Part shown: piece after piece, positions 1-5,158 of the stretch
How the letters are laid out: the number at the start of each line of letters is the position of its first letter
Numbering within the stretch: position 1 is the first letter of the stretch
Assembly: GCA_947036575.1 (NCBI GenBank)
Contig: CAMQSH010000139.1
Span: 1 to 5,158 of the forward strand
Length of the DNA: 5,158 nt
Direction of reading: 5' to 3'
Source of the DNA: an uncultured Brevinema sp.
GTDB lineage: Bacteria > Spirochaetota > Brevinematia > Brevinematales > Brevinemataceae
Position numbers and translations under genes: made by a program
The notes under the pieces: generated by a model
Seen by the model: the letters and a program-made list of their open reading frames with translations, nothing else
What the model was told of the DNA's origin: nothing
Database searches by the model: none

Positions 1-1727
1 CGGCAAAAACTTCTTGGTTAGTTCAACTACATGATGGGCTTTTCAATCTCAAAAATACACTTGAAGATTTACTTCCTGAATTTGAAAAAATTAATAGTAA
101 AGAATTTGGTTTATATCAATTGAATGATTCTATTGGCGCTATCTCAGAAGTAGAGCAAGGTTTAGAATCAGAACAAAAATTATATTACTTAATGGATAAG
201 ATACAAAAAGGACAACAGTATTTTGATGCTCTAAAAAAACAACAAGAGATACAAGAAGAAGAAAATGAAATCCATCTTTTGATTCAGAAACAAGAAGATA
301 TCAAAAATACACTTAAAAATAAAGATGATATTATTTTTGATACTGAGGATACAATTGATGAGTTGTCTTTAGAAGCAATAAAATTACAAAAAAAAGAAGA
401 AAGTATTATAAATGATCCTTATACTGCTCATAAAGGATCTTTAGGGGAATCTATTCTAGGTGTTTGTATAGGTGTATTAATGCTGATTGCAAGCCTTTCT
501 TTAGCTTATCAATCAATGGGTATTGTAGAGTTTACCATGGTGAAAGGGCTTGCTTTGATTTGTTTTGGAATAGGTGTGTTTTTTTTATTAAAAACGGTAC
601 TACATGGTGCTTATATACAACAATTATCAGATAGTACAAAAGAAAATCCTAATTTTTTTCATCAATTTATGATAGAAAAAGTTAAAAAAGATTTTATAAA
701 ACTAAATGATAGCTTAGATAATAAAAAAGATTTATTGAATAAATCTAGAGAAGAGGTAGCTACCTTAAGAAAAGAACTAAAAAATCTTCTATTAAAAACA
801 GAAACACTCAAAAAACAACAAAGAAATAATTATAATCACAATCTTGAATTAGATAAAATAGAACAAGCTGTATTTACTTTGTATGAAACAGAAGATCCTT
901 CTCTTATTCGTGAAAAAATGAATTATTGGCGTGCATTAGTTAATCAGGAAAATCCTGTTTTTGATTATGAGGGATTCCAAAAAATTAAATATCAAAAAAA
1001 TGAATTGATAGATCAAAGAAGTGAGATTTCTAGTGAATATGAACATTCAAAATCGCATATAACACATACGATTAGAGCATTAATTGGAGAGTTAAAAAAT
1101 ATAGATCATAAAGAAACTGTAGAATATTTTTATCCAGAATTGTATAGACTACAAATAAAAAATAAAGATCTCTCTGGTTATCATGAATTATTAGAAATTG
1201 TTGATGCTTTAGTCAATCAAGTAAGTAAAGATAGATATAAATCAGAAAAAATTGTGAATATTTATCATGATGTGGAATCAAATAGTGAAACATTACTAAC
1301 AAAAACATTAGATTCTCCTTTTTTTGAATATTTAGTACAAAACTTTTTTGGTGGAAAATATAGACGTTTTGTCACAGAACATACACCTCAACATGGTGTG
1401 AAAATATTTGCAGAAAATGGTTATGGAGAGATATTTCCTTTAGAGACTCTTGGAAATTCTGTTTATGCTCAATTTTGGTTTGTACTTCGATTATCATTAG
1501 CAAAAACAATCTTAAATAATCAGCCTGGAATTATTTTATTGGATGATCCTTTTGGATCTTTTGATTCTATGAGAAAACAAAATTTCATAGATGTGCTTAA
1601 TGCTTTGGTACATGAAGGCTGGCAAGTGATTTTAACAACTACAAATGATGAAATGATCTATAAAAATTTTGTTTCTTTATTTAGGTCAGAGCTAACGATT
1701 GTGGATTTAAATAGAGATTACGATTAA
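1..1727 (+). CDS. SbcC/YhaN-like membrane-anchored SMC-type ATPase, C-terminal part (5' end outside window)
   Basis: The frame is open from the left edge (first full codon at 3) to TAA at 1725-1727, which is followed directly by TAG. TTG at 120 is in frame, but coding sequence continues before it (AKTSWLVQLHDGL...), so it is not the start. Of 574 visible residues (codon at 3 = residue 1), about 50-134 and 221-289 are charged, Lys/Glu/Gln-rich coiled coil. Between them lie two hydrophobic helices (about 149-169 and 180-200). The C-terminal lobe has an ABC-signature-like LETLGNSVYAQF (480-491), Walker B IILLDD (510-515), a D-loop GSFD (518-521) and a switch region LTTTND (544-549). No Walker A is visible, as expected if the N-terminal lobe lies upstream. 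There is no CxxC zinc hook. The family (SbcC, Rad50, YhaN/COG4717) joins N- and C-terminal lobes through a long coil and usually works with an SbcD/YhaO nuclease in DNA end processing. The family call is firm; the exact subfamily and DNA role are inferred. Confidence 0.85.
   Translation, partial: AKTSWLVQLHDGLFNLKNTLEDLLPEFEKINSKEFGLYQLNDSIGAISEVEQGLESEQKLYYLMDKIQKGQQYFDALKKQQEIQEEENEIHLLIQKQEDIKNTLKNKDDIIFDTEDTIDELSLEAIKLQKKEESIINDPYTAHKGSLGESILGVCIGVLMLIASLSLAYQSMGIVEFTMVKGLALICFGIGVFFLLKTVLHGAYIQQLSDSTKENPNFFHQFMIEKVKKDFIKLNDSLDNKKDLLNKSREEVATLRKELKNLLLKTETLKKQQRNNYNHNLELDKIEQAVFTLYETEDPSLIREKMNYWRALVNQENPVFDYEGFQKIKYQKNELIDQRSEISSEYEHSKSHITHTIRALIGELKNIDHKETVEYFYPELYRLQIKNKDLSGYHELLEIVDALVNQVSKDRYKSEKIVNIYHDVESNSETLLTKTLDSPFFEYLVQNFFGGKYRRFVTEHTPQHGVKIFAENGYGEIFPLETLGNSVYAQFWFVLRLSLAKTILNNQPGIILLDDPFGSFDSMRKQNFIDVLNALVHEGWQVILTTTNDEMIYKNFVSLFRSELTIVDLNRDYD
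447..602 (+). other. Encoded transmembrane hairpin at the coiled-coil apex of the ATPase
   Basis: This stretch encodes two hydrophobic helices, the first around ILGVCIGVLMLIASLSLAY and the second around GLALICFGIGVFFLLKTVL, joined by a short linker (QSMGIVEFTMVK). Charged coiled coil flanks both sides. The position matches the place where SbcC/Rad50 carry their zinc hook, so the coil tip would sit in the membrane with both ATPase lobes in the cytoplasm. The helices are seen directly as hydrophobic runs; the topology is inferred. Confidence 0.75.
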
Positions 1728-1770
1728 TAGTTTTTCTGACTTAATAAAAGAAAAAATTATATAAAAATAT

Positions 1771-1774
1771 GAGG
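1771..1774 (+). promoter_or_regulatory. Shine-Dalgarno site of the TPR gene
   Basis: GAGG lies 7 bases before the ATG at 1782, good spacing for a ribosome binding site. It supports that ATG, which also opens directly into an export signal (MKKIVFILLIF). An ATG at 1769 that overlaps this site is in another frame and does not lead to a plausible protein. Confidence 0.75.
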
Positions 1775-1781
1775 ATAAAAG

Positions 1782-3653
1782 ATGAAAAAAATTGTATTTA
1801 TTTTACTAATATTTGTTTCTAGTCTAAACCATGCACAATTAACTATAGCATCTAATGAAGTAGAAACTTATTATACACAAGCAATAGATGCTCGTTTTTC
1901 TGGGGATCTATCAAAATCAAGAAATATTTTAGAAAATCTAAAAGAAAATAATTTTACGAATGAATATGTCATGAATTTATTGATAGAAGTATATGGTGAA
2001 TACATTACTGATTTGATTCAAAAACAAGATACGCAATTATTAAAAACAGCCTATCCAGGGATACGTGATAATATTGCTGAAATATGGGATATGTTCCCAG
2101 AATCTTCGATGATTCAAGAAAATAGTTTGAAAATAGCATGGATGGTAGGAGATAGAGAAATGGGTATGATCATGGCTGATCTTACACTCAAAGAGGATCT
2201 CTCCAATCTAATGGCTAATTATTTTGCTGGTTTATATAGATTTACCCCTTCTACATATCCTAATTCTGTTTCTTATTTTAGAAGAGCTTCTTATGCTCCT
2301 TTAGAACAAGGTAAAGAACAATTTGTATTTCAAAGCAGACTGTATTTAGGAGATATTTATTTAGAGCAGAAGTTAAAACATAAAGCTTTAAAATATTATA
2401 ATAGGGCTTTAGAGTTGTCTTCTACTCCTGAATTAGTAGCTAAGATGGCTGTCTTAGAAACTTATAAAATGAATTATGAAGTAGCTCTTTCTTTTTTTCA
2501 AGGTATTCCTTTAGCTATTATGACTCCTGAGTTATTTGATACCTATATTGTAGCTTTATGGGGTGAAGGTTCAGAATCATCAAGAACAATGATGAATTTT
2601 CTTTTGTCTCAAAATAAAATTAATCCAACTTTTTCTAAAGCAATTGTTCAAGCTCAATTAGGAAGAACTCAAAGAGCTTTACGTATTTTGGAAGAAGATA
2701 CTTTTGTTCAAAAAGAATTACCATTAAGTTATAATTTTATCAAATTAGAATGGTTAAATCGTTTAGGACAAAAAGAAGGACAAGATCAAACAAAAGCTGA
2801 TCTTGGTAAAGCTGCCTATTATGCACAAAAAAGTTTTTTAGCAGAAGAATATCTCTTACCTTTATCACGAACACTTGATACTAATGGAGAAATAGCTTAT
2901 ATTTTAGGAAAGATATCCAGAGAAAATTTGGATATTGATCAAACTATTAAATATTATGAAGAATCTTTATCTAAAAATAAGACCTTATATATATATTCAG
3001 AGTTAATGGAAGAAAATCTTTTATTAAAAAACTTTGATCTTGTTGATACTTTAATGGCAGAAGCTCAACAAAATGTTACCATTGATACTAATTGGATGTT
3101 ATTTATGGATGCTTATATAGATTTTATGAAAGAGGATTATGTATCTGCAGAGCAAAAAACATTAGAGATAGCTAAAAAATTATCTTATAATTATTTAGTA
3201 AATAATTTGCTAGCAAGTATTTATAATCAACTAGAAAAATATGATGAAATGGAATTATTGTTAGAAAATCAATTAAAATATGATCCTTCAGATATTACTA
3301 CTAAAAATCATCTAGCATATTATTATGCTACAGTGAATAAAAATCTTGATCAGGCTTTAAGCTTAGCATTATCTGTTATAGAGGAGAGACCTGAAGACAT
3401 CGTCTATTTAGATACTTTGGCTTGGGTTTATACAATAAAAAATGATTTAGATACAGCACAAGAGATATTTACTAAGATAGAAGGGAAAATAAATCCTCAA
3501 GATACTTCTCATAGTGTTCTAGAAATATACGCTCATTTGGGATATTTTTATAAAAAAATTGGAAACATACAAAAATCGAAATTATATTTTGATAAGGCAT
3601 TTGAAATAAATATACAGGATAAATATCTTAATAAAATATATAATAAAGAATAA
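1782..3653 (+). CDS. Exported tetratricopeptide-repeat (TPR) protein, probably periplasmic
   Basis: A complete gene of 623 residues. Residues 1-18 form a signal peptide: MKK, a hydrophobic core IVFILLIFVSSL, and a probable signal peptidase I cut after NHA-18. There is no lipobox cysteine, so it is not a lipoprotein. The rest is predicted all-helical. TPR-like helix pairs are readable at about 182-215 (LYLGDIYLEQKLKHKALKYYNRALEL), 367-400, 468-502, 504-537 (HLAYYYATVNKNLDQALSLAL), 538-571 (DTLAWVYTIKNDLDTAQEIF) and 580-613 (AHLGYFYKKIGNIQKSKLYF). The last three fit the TPR consensus best; residues 20-180 and 220-360 are diverged repeats or other helices. TPR arrays bind proteins and have no enzymatic role. 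Spacing of 54 bases after the ATPase gene and about 45 before the TamB-like gene suggests co-transcription, and a scaffold or chaperone role beside TamB is my inference. No specific family name was recognised. Confidence 0.88.
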   Translation: MKKIVFILLIFVSSLNHAQLTIASNEVETYYTQAIDARFSGDLSKSRNILENLKENNFTNEYVMNLLIEVYGEYITDLIQKQDTQLLKTAYPGIRDNIAEIWDMFPESSMIQENSLKIAWMVGDREMGMIMADLTLKEDLSNLMANYFAGLYRFTPSTYPNSVSYFRRASYAPLEQGKEQFVFQSRLYLGDIYLEQKLKHKALKYYNRALELSSTPELVAKMAVLETYKMNYEVALSFFQGIPLAIMTPELFDTYIVALWGEGSESSRTMMNFLLSQNKINPTFSKAIVQAQLGRTQRALRILEEDTFVQKELPLSYNFIKLEWLNRLGQKEGQDQTKADLGKAAYYAQKSFLAEEYLLPLSRTLDTNGEIAYILGKISRENLDIDQTIKYYEESLSKNKTLYIYSELMEENLLLKNFDLVDTLMAEAQQNVTIDTNWMLFMDAYIDFMKEDYVSAEQKTLEIAKKLSYNYLVNNLLASIYNQLEKYDEMELLLENQLKYDPSDITTKNHLAYYYATVNKNLDQALSLALSVIEERPEDIVYLDTLAWVYTIKNDLDTAQEIFTKIEGKINPQDTSHSVLEIYAHLGYFYKKIGNIQKSKLYFDKAFEINIQDKYLNKIYNKE

Positions 3654-3674
3654 TATGAAATACTGAAGGCTAAT

Positions 3675-3698
3675 AATTGCAAAATTTGGACGGCAATT
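3675..3698 (+). repeat. Inverted repeat just before the TTG start of the TamB-like gene
   Basis: AATTGC at 3675-3680 and its exact reverse complement GCAATT at 3693-3698 flank a 12-base spacer. In mRNA this could form a 6-bp hairpin whose right arm ends at the base before TTG 3699 and whose loop holds the GGA of the candidate ribosome binding site. No T-tract follows directly as in an intrinsic terminator (only TTTTG, and the reading frame runs on). A 6-bp match can occur by chance in AT-rich DNA, so a regulatory role is only suggested. Confidence 0.35.
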
Positions 3699-3701
3699 TT
3701 G
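3688..3701 (+). promoter_or_regulatory. Weak ribosome binding site and TTG start candidate of the TamB-like gene
   Basis: GGA at 3688-3690 lies 8 bases before TTG 3699, a weak Shine-Dalgarno match. TTG gives MRRSKREFFPRL followed by a membrane helix, a normal N-terminus for an inner-membrane-anchored protein. Competing starts are CTG 3663, which overlaps the stop of a tiny ATG-AAA-TAC-TGA reading frame, and non-canonical ATT 3684. The first in-frame ATG lies far inside the protein (about 4191), after the membrane helix, and is unlikely. Confidence 0.4.
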
Positions 3702-5158
3702 AGAAGGTCTAAAAGAGAGTTTTTTCCTAGATTGATTTTTGGCTTGTTTTTTGTCTATATATTACTTCTTGCTTGTTTTAATATTCTCATTGTTTTGAAT
3801 AAAAACACTATTGAGTTATTTTTGGTAGATCTCTTAGAAGCAGAAAAAGTTTCTATAGGAAATGTATCAAATTTACCCTTGGTTTTTATTAGTGGAACAG
3901 ATTTTGAAATAGTGGTTGACGAGGAGATTTCTTTACGTATTGAAGGGGTGTATATTCATTATCGTTTTCTTAAAATTTTGACAAGAGAGTTTGAACAAGT
4001 CATTAAAGAAATTCAAATAGAAAACATTGTCGCTCGTGGTCATAAAACAGGTCTTAATGAGTATCAAGATGTCTTACAAAAGAAATTTGCTAATAAAGAT
4101 AGTTCATCTCCCCCTATAGATACACAAGAATTATTAGAACAGTTATACTTTGAAGTTAAGGTGAAAAATATTTCTGTAATTCTTAATGTCATGAAACAAT
4201 TTTGGTATACTCTTGATGTTAAGGGAATGAATCTGGGAATGACGGAAGGTAAAGTGTTTTGGAAAGCACTCATTAATGTGAATGGGCGATGGAGTAATAG
4301 ACTATTATTGGCTGATGGGCAATTTACTACAGAGGGATCACTTAATAATTTTCAATTATTAGATGGTTTTGCGGGTGTTAATATTAAACATTTGAATCTT
4401 GGTGGTATTCCAGCTATTCGATCTAATTTTGTAATCAGAAGTATTTTTACAGAAGGTAAATCTACTGTTACGATGAATGATGTTTATAATACTAATAATA
4501 TTATATTAAAAAATGAAGAGGAGTTTTTCTTCTCGTTAAAAAGAGATTTTACTATTAAATATGCAGATTTTGAAGAATCTACTCTCTTAGATTATGTATT
4601 TAAACCAGGAACTTGGATTTTTGATTTATCTATAGAAAAGCAAACTGATTGGATATTAAAATTAGATTTCAATTCTCCTCAACATCCAGAATATGGTTTA
4701 ACTGCATCGATTAATCCTATTATAAAGGATAAATTATATTCAGCAGTTGTTGATTTTAATTCTCATTTTTTTGGTGCGATAAAAGGAGATTTATTAGTAC
4801 CTTTAAGGAAAGGGCTATATCCTTTACCTAGTGGATCATTATATTTAGATAATGTTCGTTTTATTTTAAATGGATTAATCTTTTCAGGGAATGTTATTAT
4901 AGATTCTGTTCCGAATAAAAATGAAATGGATTTGACAGCTTTTGATGTGAGGATGAATGATGGATTAATAGGTAATACTTCTGTGAAGTTTGAATTTACT
5001 CCAGAAGGTGTTTTTAATATTTATCCAAAACCTTTAAAGGGATCTGCAGTAGAAGTTAGCGCTTCTATTGGTAAAGTAATTACAGTAGATTTAAAAGCAT
5101 TGGATGTGGATGGTGATTTTGTAGCTCAAAATATTAAGATACCTATTTTTGGTATTAA
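3699..5158 (+). CDS. TamB/AsmA-like (DUF490-type) envelope protein, N-terminal part (3' end outside window)
   Basis: The frame is open from the TAA at 3651 to the right edge, where the last codon is incomplete, giving 486 residues from TTG 3699. The N-terminus is RRSKRE, then one hydrophobic helix at about 12-33 (LIFGLFFVYILLLACFNILIVL), then a long region of alternating hydrophobic and polar residues rich in Asn, Asp, Gly, Phe and Ile, typical of a beta-taco or beta-groove fold. Residues 77-114 (ISLRIEGVYIHYRFLKIL...IKEIQIENIVARG) follow the AsmA/TamB N-terminal pattern: a beta strand, a short helix, then 'I-x-I-x-x-I'. Known TamB proteins are anchored in the inner membrane, span the periplasm and act in outer-membrane protein assembly or phospholipid transport; they usually exceed 1000 residues, so much of the gene, with the diagnostic C-terminal TamB domain, should lie downstream. 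It follows the TPR gene by about 45 bases and may share its transcript. Other AsmA-like proteins (YhdP, YdbH types) are alternatives. Coding status is firm, start uncertain, family probable. Confidence 0.75.
   Translation, partial: MRRSKREFFPRLIFGLFFVYILLLACFNILIVLNKNTIELFLVDLLEAEKVSIGNVSNLPLVFISGTDFEIVVDEEISLRIEGVYIHYRFLKILTREFEQVIKEIQIENIVARGHKTGLNEYQDVLQKKFANKDSSSPPIDTQELLEQLYFEVKVKNISVILNVMKQFWYTLDVKGMNLGMTEGKVFWKALINVNGRWSNRLLLADGQFTTEGSLNNFQLLDGFAGVNIKHLNLGGIPAIRSNFVIRSIFTEGKSTVTMNDVYNTNNIILKNEEEFFFSLKRDFTIKYADFEESTLLDYVFKPGTWIFDLSIEKQTDWILKLDFNSPQHPEYGLTASINPIIKDKLYSAVVDFNSHFFGAIKGDLLVPLRKGLYPLPSGSLYLDNVRFILNGLIFSGNVIIDSVPNKNEMDLTAFDVRMNDGLIGNTSVKFEFTPEGVFNIYPKPLKGSAVEVSASIGKVITVDLKALDVDGDFVAQNIKIPIFGI

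Noticed and set aside
1731..1755. Inverted repeat TTTTTCT/AGAAAAA after the ATPase stop, a possible terminator
   Set aside because: The stem is almost all A-T, the loop is 11 bases, and no T-tract follows it, so it does not look like an intrinsic terminator.
1736..1765. Possible promoter for the TPR gene: CTGACT and TATAAA/TATATA with 16-18 base spacing
   Set aside because: Transcription would begin at about the ribosome binding site (1771), leaving no usable leader, and such AT-rich hexamers are common by chance here.
2985..2997. Short TA-rich run (TTATATATATATT) inside the TPR gene
   Set aside because: It encodes ordinary residues (LYIYS) and is too short to count as a meaningful repeat in DNA this AT-rich.
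3762..3776. Lipobox-like LLAC in the N-terminal helix of the TamB-like protein
   Set aside because: The cysteine sits in the middle of a hydrophobic run that continues with FNILIVL, which fits a membrane anchor better than a lipoprotein cut site.
4064..4273. Reverse-strand ORF of 69 codons
   Set aside because: It lies wholly inside the TamB-like coding frame on the other strand, has no recognisable domain, and is best explained as a shadow.

Overview
The window is AT-rich (roughly 25-30 % GC by eye). It carries three genes, all on the + strand and closely spaced (gaps of 54 and about 45 bases), with no convincing terminator between them. Two of the three are cut by the window edges. The mix of a TamB/AsmA-type envelope protein, a secreted TPR protein and a membrane-anchored SMC-like ATPase points to a diderm (two-membrane) bacterium with low GC. 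A spirochaete is my best guess, because spirochaetes keep a TamB homologue beside bamA, but the sequence alone does not prove this and other low-GC diderms such as fusobacteria remain possible.

Left region (1-1727): the C-terminal part of an SbcC/Rad50/YhaN-type ATPase. The frame is open to the left edge and no Walker A motif is present, so the real start and the ATP-binding N-terminal lobe lie upstream. The visible part has coiled coil, a two-helix membrane hairpin at the apparent coil apex, a second coil, then a C-terminal ATPase lobe with signature motif, Walker B and D-loop.

Middle region (1782-3653): a complete 623-residue protein with an N-terminal export signal and TPR units that are clearest in the C-terminal quarter. 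It is probably periplasmic. Its ribosome binding site is well formed (GAGG, 7 bases before ATG).

Right region (about 3699-5158): the N-terminal 486 or so residues of a large TamB/AsmA-like protein that runs off the right edge. It has no ATG start near its beginning. I place the start at TTG 3699, before a positively charged stretch and one membrane helix, followed by a long beta-rich periplasmic region. A 6-bp inverted repeat ends right at that TTG.

How they fit together: the TPR protein and the TamB-like protein look like an envelope module, probably for outer-membrane protein or lipid traffic, and bamA could follow downstream. The ATPase is more likely part of a DNA-processing pair with a nuclease encoded to the left. 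Its link with the envelope genes is only co-orientation. I saw no RNA genes, mobile elements, CRISPR arrays or long repeats.
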